Below, in pieces: positions 34,555 to 44,412 of a stretch of 64,000 bases of DNA. Below the pieces are notes generated by a model. It was not told the origin of the DNA and did not search any database. It worked only from the letters and a program-made list of their open reading frames with translations. Both the position numbers and the translations under genes were made by a program. Location of the stretch: the NCBI GenBank assembly GCA_028351715.1, contig JAOMKM010000001.1:1-64000 (forward strand), read 5' to 3'. Position 1 is the stretch's first letter; each line of letters opens with the position of its first letter. Source of the stretch: Methylophilaceae bacterium (GTDB taxonomy: Bacteria > Pseudomonadota > Gammaproteobacteria > Burkholderiales > Methylophilaceae).

Positions 34555-35312
34555 TTTGGGAAAAGCTTTTTAAAATTTTCAGTAGTAATAGCTGCGACCT
34601 CTTCAACCGATATATTTTTAATCTCAGCAATTTTTTCAGCCACAAAAAAGACATTGGATGGCTCATTTGTTTTTCCTCTATTTGGAACCGGTGCCAAGTA
34701 AGGTGAGTCTGTTTCAATAAGAATTCGATCCATAGGAACTTTTTTTACAGTATCCCGAAGATCTTGAGCATTTTTAAATGTAATAATGCCTGAAAATGAA
34801 ATATAAAAGTTTTGATCAATTGCCTTTTTTGCCATATCGTAAGACTCAGTAAAGCAATGCATAACGCCACCAGCCTTACTGGCTTTCTCATCCTTCATAA
34901 TTTTTATAGTATCTTCTTGAGCGCTTCTTGTATGAATAATGAGTGGGAGTTCAGATTCAATAGCTGATCTGATGTGAATTCTAAATCGCTCTCTTTGCCA
35001 AGATAGGTCGCCTTTAAGCCTAAAATAATCTAAACCTGTCTCACCAATAGCAACTACATTTGTATGTTGTGCTAATGCTACAAGCCGATCAACTGAAGGT
35101 TCATTAATGTCTTCATAATCTGGATGAACACCTACTGATGCAAAAATATTATCATATTGATCTGCAAGCTCTAGAACTCCCGGAAAGTCATCAAGGGTAA
35201 CGCTAACGCAAAGGGCGTTAGTTATTTTATTAGCATTCATATTCTCTAATATAGTTTTGATGTTATCCCGCAACTCTGGAAAATTAATATGGCAATGTGA
35301 ATCAATAAACAT
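34539..35312 (-). CDS. TatD family metal-dependent deoxyribonuclease
   Basis: A 257-aa TIM-barrel hydrolase of the TatD family (YcfH-type), which has 3'-5' DNA/RNA exonuclease or DNA-repair activity in studied members. Metal ligands appear in FIDSHCHINF, AIGETGLDYFR, IIHTRSAQEDT, GVMHCFTES and ILIETDSPYLAP. It starts seven bases after holB ends; the tmk-holB-tatD order is conserved in proteobacteria. A PilZ-domain gene that often lies between holB and tatD is absent. Confidence 0.93.
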   Translation of the reverse strand: MFIDSHCHINFPELRDNIKTILENMNANKITNALCVSVTLDDFPGVLELADQYDNIFASVGVHPDYEDINEPSVDRLVALAQHTNVVAIGETGLDYFRLKGDLSWQRERFRIHIRSAIESELPLIIHTRSAQEDTIKIMKDEKASKAGGVMHCFTESYDMAKKAIDQNFYISFSGIITFKNAQDLRDTVKKVPMDRILIETDSPYLAPVPNRGKTNEPSNVFFVAEKIAEIKNISVEEVAAITTENFKKLFPKCHLS

Positions 35313-35319
35313 ATAAGTA

Positions 35320-36276
35320 TTAAATAAAAATTTTTCGGTAATAAATAAAGATTATATCAAGATTAATCTCTTTATTGACTGGAGATGTTGCGTATAGTTT
35401 TACATCCATTAACATTTTTTGAAATTTAAGCAATGCTGACGTATTTGAGCTTCTAGCAAGCTGATTAATTGTTAACTCTTCATTAGGAAAATAATATTGT
35501 TGGTTAACTAATTTGGATAAAAGTATATCGTATGACCATTTTTGAAGAAGGTTAATCAACCATATTAATCCATTAGAAAACCATCGGCCATCGATATCAG
35601 ACAAATCAAATTTTTTCCCAAGCTTTAGAGAGCTAATAATCTCAATTAGCAAAGGGTGATTTTCGCAATCATTAATTAAAGCTAAGGGGTTACTATTATA
35701 GAATTGTAAAAAAGGATATTGATGATCTTTATTGATAGTTTTAAGAAAGTTAGTAGCATCTTCATATGAAGGCTTAGAGAAGGATTCGAGTCTTGACCGA
35801 CTCTTTATTGTAGGTAATAAACTACTTAAATTAGATGTGGTTAAGATAATTACCGAATCATTCGGAGGTTCTTCTAGAATTTTTAAGAGGGCATTTGATG
35901 CAGCCAAATTCATTTGATGTGCATCATAAATTACTGCGACTTTTTTTCCATTTTTTTGATGCGAGCTCAATTCAAAAAAATCTTTAAGATTTCTAATTGA
36001 ATCTATTTTAATAATATTCTTTTCATCTAAAGAATCATTATTCACAGAAATAAAATCAGGGTGGGATTGAGAATCAAACCACGAACAATTTTGACATATT
36101 CCACAATATCTTTCAGTTTTATTAGAATTACTGCAGATTAATCTTTTGCCTGCAATAGATGCAAAGTTATTTATTCCTGAGTCACGTGGACCATACAGTA
36201 TTAATCCATGAGGGAATCTTTTTGTATCAATAAATAGGTTAGCCCAATTTCTCTCATGCCATGAATATATATTCAT
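35320..36276 (-). CDS. holB: DNA polymerase III delta' subunit
   Basis: HolB, 318 aa, is part of the clamp loader that places the beta clamp on DNA. The P-loop is degenerate (LYGPRDSGINN), as expected for delta', which does not hydrolyse ATP. A four-Cys zinc module is visible (a first Cys in LICSNSN, then CGICQNC), and the NALLKILEEPPNDSVIIL box plus TIKSRSRLES match the family. It overlaps tmk by four bases (ATGA). Confidence 0.92.
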   Translation of the reverse strand: MNIYSWHERNWANLFIDTKRFPHGLILYGPRDSGINNFASIAGKRLICSNSNKTERYCGICQNCSWFDSQSHPDFISVNNDSLDEKNIIKIDSIRNLKDFFELSSHQKNGKKVAVIYDAHQMNLAASNALLKILEEPPNDSVIILTTSNLSSLLPTIKSRSRLESFSKPSYEDATNFLKTINKDHQYPFLQFYNSNPLALINDCENHPLLIEIISSLKLGKKFDLSDIDGRWFSNGLIWLINLLQKWSYDILLSKLVNQQYYFPNEELTINQLARSSNTSALLKFQKMLMDVKLYATSPVNKEINLDIIFIYYRKIFI

Positions 36277-36887
36277 TTTGTGACTATATCCAAAATTTTT
36301 GTAATCTCATATTGAATATCGTTGATACTTTTAGTGCTGTCGATAATATAAAAACGCTCCTTATTTTCATTTGCGATTTTTATGTATGCTTCTCTAACTT
36401 TTTGGTGGAATTCATAGTCCTGTTTTTCAAATCTATCTAACACTCTAGTCTTGTTTAGTCTTTCTATGCTTACCTTTACAGGAAGGTCGAATAGCAACGT
36501 AAGATCTGGCTCCAAATCTTCCTGAACTATCATTTTTAGTTGTCTTATGATTGAGCTGGATACGCCCTTACCGCCACTCTGATAAGCATAGGTTGCATCC
36601 GTAAACCGATCACTAATAACGGTTATTCCATTTATAAGGTTAGGGCGAATTACTTCTAAGAGATGTTCAGATCGAGCTGCAAACATTAGTAAGGACTCAG
36701 TAATTGGTGACATTTCATCCTTAAGTAGTATTTCTCGAATTTTTTCCCCTACTTCTGTACCACCAGGCTCACGTGTTAAAATATACTTTAGCGATTTTGA
36801 TTTAAAATATGATCTTATAAAATCTATATGTGTACTTTTACCTGCACCGTCAACACCCTCTAAAGTAATAAATTTAGCTTCCTTCAT
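36273..36887 (-). CDS. tmk: Thymidylate kinase
   Basis: Tmk, 204 aa, phosphorylates dTMP to dTDP. The P-loop is LEGVDGAGKSTHID, the DRX motif is in ISDRFTDATYAYQSGGKG, and TREPGGTEVGEKIREILL is the family signature. It overlaps mltG upstream and holB downstream by four bases each, so the three are translationally coupled. Confidence 0.97.
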   Translation of the reverse strand: MKEAKFITLEGVDGAGKSTHIDFIRSYFKSKSLKYILTREPGGTEVGEKIREILLKDEMSPITESLLMFAARSEHLLEVIRPNLINGITVISDRFTDATYAYQSGGKGVSSSIIRQLKMIVQEDLEPDLTLLFDLPVKVSIERLNKTRVLDRFEKQDYEFHQKVREAYIKIANENKERFYIIDSTKSINDIQYEITKILDIVTK

Positions 36888-37903
36888 TTTCTTTGGTACT
36901 TTCTAACTGCAGCATTATGTTCAGATAAGGTCTTTGAAAAATGATGTGTTCGATCTCCCTTAGCTACAAAATAAAGTGCATCAGTTTTTTCTGGGTTAAA
37001 GGCTGCAATTAATGAATTTAAGCTTGGGGTAGAAATTGGAGAAGGAGGTAACCCTCTTCGAGTGTATGTATTGTACTTATTCTTTTCACGTAAATCTGAT
37101 TTACTTATATTGCCATTATAACGATGTCTCATCCCGTAGATGACAGTAGGGTCACTTTGAAGAGGCATATTTATATTTAACCTATTAACAAAAACTCCTG
37201 CAACCATTGTAGCTTCAGCTTTAATACTAATTTCTTTTTCAATGATAGATGCCATAATAAGTGCCTCATACATATTTTTATAAGGTAGGTCTAAGTCACG
37301 GTTATCCCACAAATGCTGTACTTTACCTTTCATTACTTTATAGGAATTCTTTAAAATTTCTAAATCTGAAGTATTTTTATAGAAATAATAGCTATCAGGG
37401 AAAAAAATACCCTCTGCAGTTAATTCATCAGCAGAGATAATTCTTAGAATATCTTTTTCCTTATAAGATATTATTTGATGCTTGATATGTTTATTACTTT
37501 TTAATTCTACAATTAAATCGCTAAATGTTTTACCCTCGATGAACCTAATTGAATAAAGTGCCTCTCGGCCATCAGAGAGTATCTTTAATAGCTCATAAGG
37601 TGTGATTGATTTCTCTAGTTTATAATGCCCACGTTTAAGACTTTCTGTTTTACCAAAAATGTAGGTAAAAAACTTAAAGCGAAATGAGTCCTTTAATACC
37701 CTCATCTCAATCAATTGGTCTGTAATTTGACCAAGGTTTTTCCCCGGATCAATTTCAAATGCAGCATTTTCCTCTGATATATTTAATGGGATGAAGAAAT
37801 AGCTAAAAAACCATATCAATAACATTAGGAAAGTTATAAAAAATTTTCTTTTCTTAATTACATTAATGCTACTAGATAAATTTAAAAATTTTATTAATAT
37901 CAT
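36884..37903 (-). CDS. mltG: Endolytic murein transglycosylase MltG
   Basis: MltG, 339 aa, is an inner-membrane enzyme that cuts nascent glycan strands. One membrane segment (about residues 21-38) follows a short basic start; a LysM-like region and then the YceG domain follow. The catalytic Glu region is ASIIEKEISIKAEATMVAGV, then NRLNINMPLQSDPTVIYG and RGLPPSPISTPSLNSL. The start at 37903 overlaps pabC by 32 bases and has a poor Shine-Dalgarno, but no other ATG precedes the membrane segment. pabC-mltG-tmk order is standard. Confidence 0.94.
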   Translation of the reverse strand: MILIKFLNLSSSINVIKKRKFFITFLMLLIWFFSYFFIPLNISEENAAFEIDPGKNLGQITDQLIEMRVLKDSFRFKFFTYIFGKTESLKRGHYKLEKSITPYELLKILSDGREALYSIRFIEGKTFSDLIVELKSNKHIKHQIISYKEKDILRIISADELTAEGIFFPDSYYFYKNTSDLEILKNSYKVMKGKVQHLWDNRDLDLPYKNMYEALIMASIIEKEISIKAEATMVAGVFVNRLNINMPLQSDPTVIYGMRHRYNGNISKSDLREKNKYNTYTRRGLPPSPISTPSLNSLIAAFNPEKTDALYFVAKGDRTHHFSKTLSEHNAAVRKYQRK

Positions 37904-38687
37904 ATGCTAATTTACATGGTTTCCATTTTTTGTTACTAATTTTACGAATTGGGATGGCTCCTATTATGGAGTTTGCAATAACTACCTCATCTGATTTCAT
38001 CAAATCATCTAATGAAATCTTTTTTATTTTTACTTTGTATCCCATAACCTCCGCGTTATCAATAATAATTCTTTTTGTAACGCCAGAGACTCCAGCCCTA
38101 TTCTGATTGGGTACATATAAAGTACTTCCAACTCTTATAATAATTGTACTGCTGATACACTCATTAACATACCCATGACTATCTAATAGAATCCCATCAA
38201 AATTTTTTTCCTGAAGCTCTGTCTTTGCTAAAACATTTTCTAGTCTATTAAGATGTTTTATTCCTGCGAGTGTAGAATTTTCAGAAATTTTTTGCTTGCA
38301 TACCTGTAAACAAACACCTTTTTTTACCATTTCATTTTTAACGGGAATGAATTTATTTTTAAGTAAAATTCTCGTACATTTAATATTATTTTTGAACTGA
38401 TATCCACGGGCAGATACACCTCGAGTGATTATAAACTTCCCAACAAAATTTCCCGGCTCAGAAAATAATTTTTTAATATCATTTAATAAAATTCTACTAC
38501 TTGGTATATCAATCTGAATAGATTTTGCATCATGACTTAAAATTTCATAATGGAACTTCCAAAACTTGGGCACACCGTTTTGTATTTTTATAGTTCTAAA
38601 TACACCATCACCAAACGCCAAACCTCTATCAAAAGGATTAAGTCCTAACGATTTCTTCCCATTAATTAAAAATTGATTGGGCGCCAA
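37872..38687 (-). CDS. pabC: Aminodeoxychorismate lyase (class IV aminotransferase fold)
   Basis: PabC, 271 aa, is the PLP enzyme that releases 4-aminobenzoate from aminodeoxychorismate for folate synthesis. It has the class IV start FDRGLAFGDGVFRTIKI, the PLP Lys region GIKHLNRLENVLAKTEL and DGILLDSHGYVNECISSTII. Position between fabF and mltG is the canonical one and favours PabC over branched-chain or D-amino-acid aminotransferase. Confidence 0.93.
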   Translation of the reverse strand: MAPNQFLINGKKSLGLNPFDRGLAFGDGVFRTIKIQNGVPKFWKFHYEILSHDAKSIQIDIPSSRILLNDIKKLFSEPGNFVGKFIITRGVSARGYQFKNNIKCTRILLKNKFIPVKNEMVKKGVCLQVCKQKISENSTLAGIKHLNRLENVLAKTELQEKNFDGILLDSHGYVNECISSTIIIRVGSTLYVPNQNRAGVSGVTKRIIIDNAEVMGYKVKIKKISLDDLMKSDEVVIANSIIGAIPIRKISNKKWKPCKLAYDINKIFKFI

Positions 38688-38693
38688 AATTTA

Positions 38694-39929
38694 TTAGCTA
38701 TATTTTTTAAATACAAGGCTTCCATTTGTCCCACCGAAACCAAAATTATTCTTTAGGGCAGCCTCAATTTTTATTTCTCTAGCTTCATTGGCACAAAAAT
38801 CAAGGTCACACTCAGGGTCTTTATTAAAAATATTTATTGTTGGTGGTGAAATTTGTTCATGAATTGCAAGTGCTGTGAATACTGACTCAATCCCCCCTGC
38901 TCCACCAAGTAAATGGCCAGTCATTGATTTTGTTGAATTTACTACTAATTTAGCAGCACTATCGCCAAAGGTTTCTTTTATTGCATTAGTTTCGTTTAAG
39001 TCACCTAGTGGTGTTGACGTCCCATGGGCATTTATATATTGAATTTGGTCTGCGTTAATGCCTGCATTTTTTAGTGCATTTAGCATTGATCTTTTTGGCC
39101 CATCTATACTAGGAGCCGTTATATGGTAAGCATCTGCACTCATACCATAGCCTGATAACTCACAATATATTTTTGCACCTCGTTTCTTAGCATGTTCATA
39201 CTCTTCAAGAACCATAACTCCGGCACCTTCTCCAATTACAAAGCCATCTCGATCAACATCCCATGGACGCGAAGCAGTTGATGGATCTTCATTTCTTGAG
39301 GATAATGCCTTAGCAGCTGAAAAGCCAGCTACAGAAAGCTCTGTGATTGCTGCTTCAGAACCTCCTGCAACCATAGCATCAGCATCACCATACTCAATCA
39401 TCCTAGCAGCATCTCCAATAGAATGTGTTCCTGTAGTACATGCTGTAACAATTGCCACATTTGGACCTTTAAGACCAAAGATAATTGAAAGATTACCTGA
39501 GATCATATTTATGATTGTTCCAGGTATAAAAAATGGTGATACTTTTCGTGGACCACCGCTATCAAATAGATCACTTGTTGATTCGATCAGGTTAATTCCC
39601 CCAATACCTGAACCAATTGAAACTCCAATTTTATTTTCATTTTCTTCAGTTACAACTATTCCCGAATCTTTGAATGCCTCAATTCCTGCAACCAATCCAA
39701 ATTGGATAAATGTGTCCATTCTTCTTGCATCTTTTGAATTTAAATACAATAACGGGTCGAAGTTTTTGACTTCTCCTGCTATCTTTGACGGGAAATTAGT
39801 AGGATCAAACTTTGTAATAGTAGATATTCCAGAGACTCCTGAAATGATATTTTTCCATGATTCTTGAACGCCTATTCCAACTGGCGTTACTAAGCCTAAT
39901 CCTGTAACAACAACTTTTCGTTTCGTCAT
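38694..39929 (-). CDS. fabF: 3-oxoacyl-ACP synthase II (FabF)
   Basis: FabF, 411 aa, elongates acyl-ACP with malonyl-ACP. The active-site Cys is in IVTACTTGTHSIGDA, and the two His are in NAHGTSTPLGD and TGHLLGGAGG. The C-terminal NNFGFGGTNGSLVF is standard. It follows acpP with a 44-base gap and precedes pabC with a six-base gap. The antisense frames in it are shadows. Confidence 0.97.
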   Translation of the reverse strand: MTKRKVVVTGLGLVTPVGIGVQESWKNIISGVSGISTITKFDPTNFPSKIAGEVKNFDPLLYLNSKDARRMDTFIQFGLVAGIEAFKDSGIVVTEENENKIGVSIGSGIGGINLIESTSDLFDSGGPRKVSPFFIPGTIINMISGNLSIIFGLKGPNVAIVTACTTGTHSIGDAARMIEYGDADAMVAGGSEAAITELSVAGFSAAKALSSRNEDPSTASRPWDVDRDGFVIGEGAGVMVLEEYEHAKKRGAKIYCELSGYGMSADAYHITAPSIDGPKRSMLNALKNAGINADQIQYINAHGTSTPLGDLNETNAIKETFGDSAAKLVVNSTKSMTGHLLGGAGGIESVFTALAIHEQISPPTINIFNKDPECDLDFCANEAREIKIEAALKNNFGFGGTNGSLVFKKYS

Positions 39930-39973
39930 GCGTTACCTATTAAGATAGGCCTAAATTAAATAGGCCATTCGGA

Positions 39974-40210
39974 TTATGGGAGGTTTTTGTTTATATAGTC
40001 AATCGCTTGCTGAACTGTTGTAATTTTTTCAGCATCATCGTCAGGAATTTCTGTGTCAAATTCTTCTTCCAATGCCATTACTAACTCCACTGTATCTAAA
40101 GAGTCTGCTCCTAAGTCATCTATAAATGATGATTCATTTTTTACTGTAGCAATATCTACTCCTAATTGCTCTGAAACTATTTTTTTAACTCTTTGTTCAA
40201 TGTCAGACAT
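39974..40210 (-). CDS. acpP: Acyl carrier protein
   Basis: AcpP, 78 aa, carries the growing acyl chain on 4'-phosphopantetheine. The attachment site is [20 protein letters not shown] with the conserved Asp-Ser-Leu. The protein is strongly acidic. GGGG precedes the start by about ten bases. The 122-base gap from fabG is the widest inside the cluster and may hold an extra acpP promoter, since ACP is needed in high amount. Confidence 0.98.
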   Translation of the reverse strand: MSDIEQRVKKIVSEQLGVDIATVKNESSFIDDLGADSLDTVELVMALEEEFDTEIPDDDAEKITTVQQAIDYINKNLP

Positions 40211-40332
40211 CTTAACGTTACCCCTTAAAAAACAAAAAAAATTTAAGCTGCTATTTTATCAAATGAATCTGTAAATCAATCAATTATTTTAAAATAAAAC
40301 ATAAATAATTATTAACTAATTGATTTTAATGA

Positions 40333-41085
40333 TTAAATCATTAGCATACCACCATTAACATGGATAGTTTCACCAGTCACATATCCTGCTAAATCAGAAG
40401 CTAAATAACATACAGCATTTGCTACATCAGTAGGTGTACCTAGTCGACCTAATGGTATATGCCCTAGTAATTGCTGTCTTTGATCCTCGCTTAATGCCTT
40501 TGTCATATCTGTATCAATAAATCCAGGGGCCACACAATTAACTGTTATACCCCTACTTCCAATTTCTTGAGCTAGTGATTTAGTAAATCCAGAAATACCT
40601 GCTTTTGTTGCTGCATAGTTTGTTTGCCCTGCATTACCCATATGACCAACAACAGAAGAAATATTGATTATTCTTCCATACCTTTTCTTCATCATATCCT
40701 TGATTACCGCTTGACTAAGCTTATAGACGGACTTTAGGTTGGTATTTATTACTGAATCCCAATCCTCCTCCTTCATCCTCATTAATAAGGTATCTCTGGT
40801 TATTCCTGCATTATTTACAAGGACACTGATCTCGCCATGATCTAAATTAATTTTGTTAATTAAATGACTAATTGATTGGTTGCTATTTACATCCATTGGT
40901 AGCCCTATACCTTCAACCTTATTGAGCTTAAACATCTTGGTTATAACCTCTGACCCTTTAGTCGTTGTTGCTGTTCCAATAACTAAAAATCCTTCTCTAG
41001 CCATTTCAATTGCAATTGCTGCCCCAATACCCCTACTAGCCCCAGTAACTAGAGCAATTTTCTTATTAATTACAGATTCATTCAT
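40333..41085 (-). CDS. fabG: 3-oxoacyl-ACP reductase FabG
   Basis: FabG, 250 aa, reduces 3-oxoacyl-ACP with NADPH. Rossmann motif VTGASRGIGAAIA, NNAGITRD, catalytic Ser in NISSVVGHMG and Tyr-x3-Lys in NYAATKAGISGF. The C-terminal YVTGETIHVNGGMLM is typical. It lies between fabD (10-base gap) and acpP. Confidence 0.98.
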   Translation of the reverse strand: MNESVINKKIALVTGASRGIGAAIAIEMAREGFLVIGTATTTKGSEVITKMFKLNKVEGIGLPMDVNSNQSISHLINKINLDHGEISVLVNNAGITRDTLLMRMKEEDWDSVINTNLKSVYKLSQAVIKDMMKKRYGRIINISSVVGHMGNAGQTNYAATKAGISGFTKSLAQEIGSRGITVNCVAPGFIDTDMTKALSEDQRQQLLGHIPLGRLGTPTDVANAVCYLASDLAGYVTGETIHVNGGMLMI

Positions 41086-41095
41086 CTTAAATTCC

Positions 41096-42028
41096 TTAAG
41101 TGGTAATTTCTGTTAGAAATTTTTCCATTATTTCAATACCATCTAATGAATAATGGTTAGCTTCGGTTGCTATTCTTCTATTTAACCCTATTAAAACTCT
41201 TCCAGGACCTCCTTCAACAAAAACACTCATCTTTTTTTCAGATAGATATTTTATAGTTCTTGTCCATTGAACTGGATTATATAGTTGCATAGATAATGCA
41301 TGCTTAATATTATCACCTGACGTGTGAGAGGTAACATCAGCATTATGAATAACAGGTATTTTGGGAGAATTAAAATTAAAATTACCTAAATAACTTAAAA
41401 ATTCTACTGAAGCAGGTTTCATTAATCGGCAATGTGAAGGAACGCTAACAGGTAGGATTAATGCTCTCTTTGCACCAGCCTCCTTAAATTTTTCTAGCGA
41501 CATCTCAATAATATATCTGTTTCCAGCAACAACAACTTGACCAGGAGAATTAAAGTTAACTGCCTCTATAACATTCTCGCCATCAAGATCATTACAGATT
41601 TTTATTACAGCCTCGTCATCAAGACCAAGTATGGCAGCCATAGCACCCGTATTTTCTGGAACTGCTTCTTGCATCAGCTCGGCTCTTTTTCGGACAATTT
41701 TAAGAGCATCTTCGAAGCTAATTACACCTGACACAACTAGAGCTGTAAACTCACCTAAGCTATGTCCTGCTAAATATGAAGGATCATCAGCACCGTTTTC
41801 TTTAAGGGCTCTCCAAGTAGAAAAACCAGCTGCCAACATAATTGGCTGAGTATTTATGGTTTGATTAATCTTATCATTGTCTAAAGTTATCATCGACCAC
41901 AAGTCATCGCCTATGACGTCAGAAGCTTCTTCAAAGGTAGTCTTGATAATATTAAGAGATTTGAATTTATCCATCATCCCAAGAGATTGAGAGCCTTGAC
42001 CAGGAAATGTAATTACGTAATTTTTCAT
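41096..42028 (-). CDS. fabD: Malonyl-CoA:ACP transacylase FabD
   Basis: FabD, 310 aa, loads malonyl from CoA onto ACP. N-terminal FPGQGSQSLGMM, active-site Ser in LAGHSLGEFTALV, and the catalytic His in SVPSHCRLM. It starts two bases after fabH ends, consistent with one transcript. Confidence 0.97.
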   Translation of the reverse strand: MKNYVITFPGQGSQSLGMMDKFKSLNIIKTTFEEASDVIGDDLWSMITLDNDKINQTINTQPIMLAAGFSTWRALKENGADDPSYLAGHSLGEFTALVVSGVISFEDALKIVRKRAELMQEAVPENTGAMAAILGLDDEAVIKICNDLDGENVIEAVNFNSPGQVVVAGNRYIIEMSLEKFKEAGAKRALILPVSVPSHCRLMKPASVEFLSYLGNFNFNSPKIPVIHNADVTSHTSGDNIKHALSMQLYNPVQWTRTIKYLSEKKMSVFVEGGPGRVLIGLNRRIATEANHYSLDGIEIMEKFLTEITT

Positions 42029-42030
42029 AT

Positions 42031-42981
42031 TTAATAATTAATTAGAGCCGAACCCCAAGTAAATCCACCACCAAAAGCTTCCATTAAGATAGTTTCTCCA
42101 GGCTTTATTTTTCCTGACTTAATTCCATCATTCAATGCAAGTGGGATTGATGCAGCAGATGTGTTTCCATGTTTGTCGATAGTTACAATGACTCTATCCA
42201 TAGACATATCCAACTTCTTTGCAGTAGCCTCTAGAATTCTAATATTAGCTTGATGAGGAACCAACCAGTCAATATCAGATTTTTTTAAATCATTTGCTTT
42301 CAGCGTTTCATCAACAATTCTATCAAGCGTGTTCACTGCAATCTTAAAAACTTGGTTGCCTTGCATCTCTATTGTATCTTTTTGGGATGAATTTTCGCTC
42401 CGAGGAACATGTAGCAAAGATTCATATTGACCATCAGAGTGAATATGTGTGGAAATAATTCCAGGCTTATCGGAGGCGCTTACAATAACAGCTCCTGCTC
42501 CATCCCCCCACAATATTGCATTACTTCTATCGGTGTAGTCTGTAATTTTTGACATTGCATCTACGCCGACAACCAAAATGTTTTTTTTGCTGCCTGTGGC
42601 AATAAATTTTTCCGCAACACTTAGTGCATAAATAAAGCCACTACAGACAGCCTGTATATCAAATGCAGGGCATTCCCCAATACCAAGTTTATTTTGAACA
42701 GAACAAGCAGTGCTAGGAAAAATTTTATCAGGCGTAGTTGTTGCAATAATTATTAAGTCTATTTCTTGAGCATTTATCTTTGAGGATTGAATAGCATCTA
42801 ATGAAGCTTTATAGGCCATATCGCTAGTTGTTTCTTTAGAGCCAATAATATGTCTTTCTTTGATTCCTGTCATTGCTACAATCCACTCATCGGAGGTATC
42901 TAGTGATTTTTCTAAATCTTTATTAGTTAATATATTTAGAGGGAGGTAACCACCAACTGCAGTAATTTTAGAATAAATCAT
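42031..42981 (-). CDS. fabH: 3-oxoacyl-ACP synthase III (FabH)
   Basis: FabH, 316 aa, starts fatty acid synthesis by condensing acetyl-CoA with malonyl-ACP. The catalytic Cys lies in FDIQAVCSGFIYAL, the His in VPHQANIRILE and the Asn in KHGNTSAASIPLAL. The N-terminal GGYLPLNILTNKDLE and SDEWIVAMTGIKERH are typical. Six bases separate it from plsX. Confidence 0.97.
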   Translation of the reverse strand: MIYSKITAVGGYLPLNILTNKDLEKSLDTSDEWIVAMTGIKERHIIGSKETTSDMAYKASLDAIQSSKINAQEIDLIIIATTTPDKIFPSTACSVQNKLGIGECPAFDIQAVCSGFIYALSVAEKFIATGSKKNILVVGVDAMSKITDYTDRSNAILWGDGAGAVIVSASDKPGIISTHIHSDGQYESLLHVPRSENSSQKDTIEMQGNQVFKIAVNTLDRIVDETLKANDLKKSDIDWLVPHQANIRILEATAKKLDMSMDRVIVTIDKHGNTSAASIPLALNDGIKSGKIKPGETILMEAFGGGFTWGSALINY

Positions 42982-42987
42982 AAATAA

Positions 42988-44007
42988 TTAATTATTCCCA
43001 ACTAATGATTCAATTTCAAGTTGTTTTCTTATTTTATCTACTACGTCGCTTTCCACTTCTTCAACTGCTGTTTCAATTGCAAATCTAAAGCCATAAGAAT
43101 CAGTACCACCATGACTTTTTACAACAATGCCATTTAGGCCAAGGAATGATGCGCCGTTATATCTTCGCGGATCTAAACGCTTCTTAAATGCTGCTAAAAC
43201 TGGAGTTGCAATAAGGGCCATTACTCTCGTTAATAAGTTGCGCTTAAACTCCTCTGAAAGTAATTTTCCCATCATATGAGCTAGGCCCTCAGTAGTTTTT
43301 AATGAAACATTACCTACAAATCCATCACAAACAACCACATCTGTTGTGCCTTTAAAAATGTCATTTCCTTCTACATTTCCATAAAAATTTAAATGGCTAC
43401 TATTTAGAAGTTTGAATGCTTCTTTTACTACTTCGCTGCCTTTAATATCTTCGCTACCAATATTTAATAGTCCTACACTTGGATTTTTTTCTTTTTTCAA
43501 AACTGAAGATAGAATCGCACCCATAATTGCAAATTGTAGAAGTTGTTTTGGAGAGCTATCAACATTGGCTCCCAAATCTAAAAGACAGGTAGTTCCTTTA
43601 ATACTTGGTAGTAATGATGCAATTGCAGGCCTATCAATCCCAGGCAATGTTTTTAGAACAAATCTAGCTGTTGCCATAAGCGCCCCAGTATTTCCTGCGC
43701 TTACACAGGCTGATGCCTCTCCAGATTTAATCAAATTAATAGCAACCCTCATAGAGGAATCTTTTTTATTTTTTAATGCAGCTTGAGGGGATTCATCCAT
43801 TAAGACGACCTCACTTGCATGGCATATTTTAATACGAGAAGTCTCTTTATCTAACAATTTAAGGAGTTGGCTTTTTATTATATCTTCATTACCTACAAGA
43901 ATAATATGAAGATTAGGGTGTATTCTGAGTGACTCTATTGCAGCGGGTATAGTGACGTTAGGACCAACATCACCGCCCATTATATCTATAGCAATTGATT
44001 GGGGCAT
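42988..44007 (-). CDS. plsX: Phosphate acyltransferase PlsX
   Basis: PlsX, 339 aa, makes acyl-phosphate from acyl-ACP for phospholipid synthesis by PlsY. N-terminal [18 protein letters not shown], then [24 protein letters not shown] and [16 protein letters not shown]. It stands between rpmF (22-base gap) and fabH, the classical rpmF-plsX-fab order. Confidence 0.96.
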   Translation of the reverse strand: MPQSIAIDIMGGDVGPNVTIPAAIESLRIHPNLHIILVGNEDIIKSQLLKLLDKETSRIKICHASEVVLMDESPQAALKNKKDSSMRVAINLIKSGEASACVSAGNTGALMATARFVLKTLPGIDRPAIASLLPSIKGTTCLLDLGANVDSSPKQLLQFAIMGAILSSVLKKEKNPSVGLLNIGSEDIKGSEVVKEAFKLLNSSHLNFYGNVEGNDIFKGTTDVVVCDGFVGNVSLKTTEGLAHMMGKLLSEEFKRNLLTRVMALIATPVLAAFKKRLDPRRYNGASFLGLNGIVVKSHGGTDSYGFRFAIETAVEEVESDVVDKIRKQLEIESLVGNN

Positions 44008-44029
44008 ATATGATTGCTAAAGGAGAGTG

Positions 44030-44209
44030 TTACTCACCCTTAGTCGCAATAACCTTCTTGCCTCTATAAAAACCAGAAGGGCTAACATGATGCCTCAAGT
44101 GCGTTTCTCCCGTAGTTGGCTCAATAGCCAATGGTGGATTCGTTAATGTGTCATGCGATCGACGCATTCCGCGTCCTGCTGTTGATTTTTTACTTTTTTG
44201 AACGGCCAT
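44030..44209 (-). CDS. rpmF: 50S ribosomal protein L32
   Basis: L32, 59 aa, read on the reverse strand from ATG 44209 to TAA 44030-44032. The protein starts [20 protein letters not shown], the L32 signature, and continues with [23 protein letters not shown] lies seven bases before the start. The zinc Cys residues of some L32 proteins are absent, giving a Cys-free form. The DUF177 gene yceD, which usually precedes rpmF, is missing: the next 200 bases are the spacer to the divergent pyruvate carboxylase gene. Confidence 0.96.
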   Translation of the reverse strand: MAVQKSKKSTAGRGMRRSHDTLTNPPLAIEPTTGETHLRHHVSPSGFYRGKKVIATKGE

Positions 44210-44304
44210 TTGTTAGCTCCTTAACCTTTATTTAATACTTTGATTTTGCAATAGAAATTTAATGCAGGATTTTATCATATACTTCCATAAATTTATTACT
44301 TTTA

Positions 44305-44332
44305 ATGACAATCAACAACATTATTGTATAAT
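44305..44332 (+). promoter_or_regulatory. Candidate sigma-70 promoter for pyruvate carboxylase operon
   Basis: ATGACA (44305-44310) and TATAAT (44327-44332) are separated by 16 bases in the rpmF/pycA spacer and point toward pycA, about 80 bases before its start codon. A second TATAAT at 44354-44359 lacks a good -35 box. Prediction from consensus only. Confidence 0.45.
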
Positions 44333-44412
44333 TTTATAGGATTATGTACATGATATAATGTGTATTTCAAATTCCATACTAAAACTAAGATTAATTCTAG
44401 GAAAGCCTTTCA

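Noticed and set aside
39343..39867. 174-codon frame antisense to fabF
   Set aside because: fabF is unambiguous on the other strand with all catalytic residues. The antisense frame has no ribosome site and a composition expected from the complement of coding DNA.
40328..40342. AATGATT/AATCATT inverted repeat at the end of fabG as a terminator
   Set aside because: A weak 7-bp A/T stem without a following U-run, inside a cluster that is expected to be co-transcribed.
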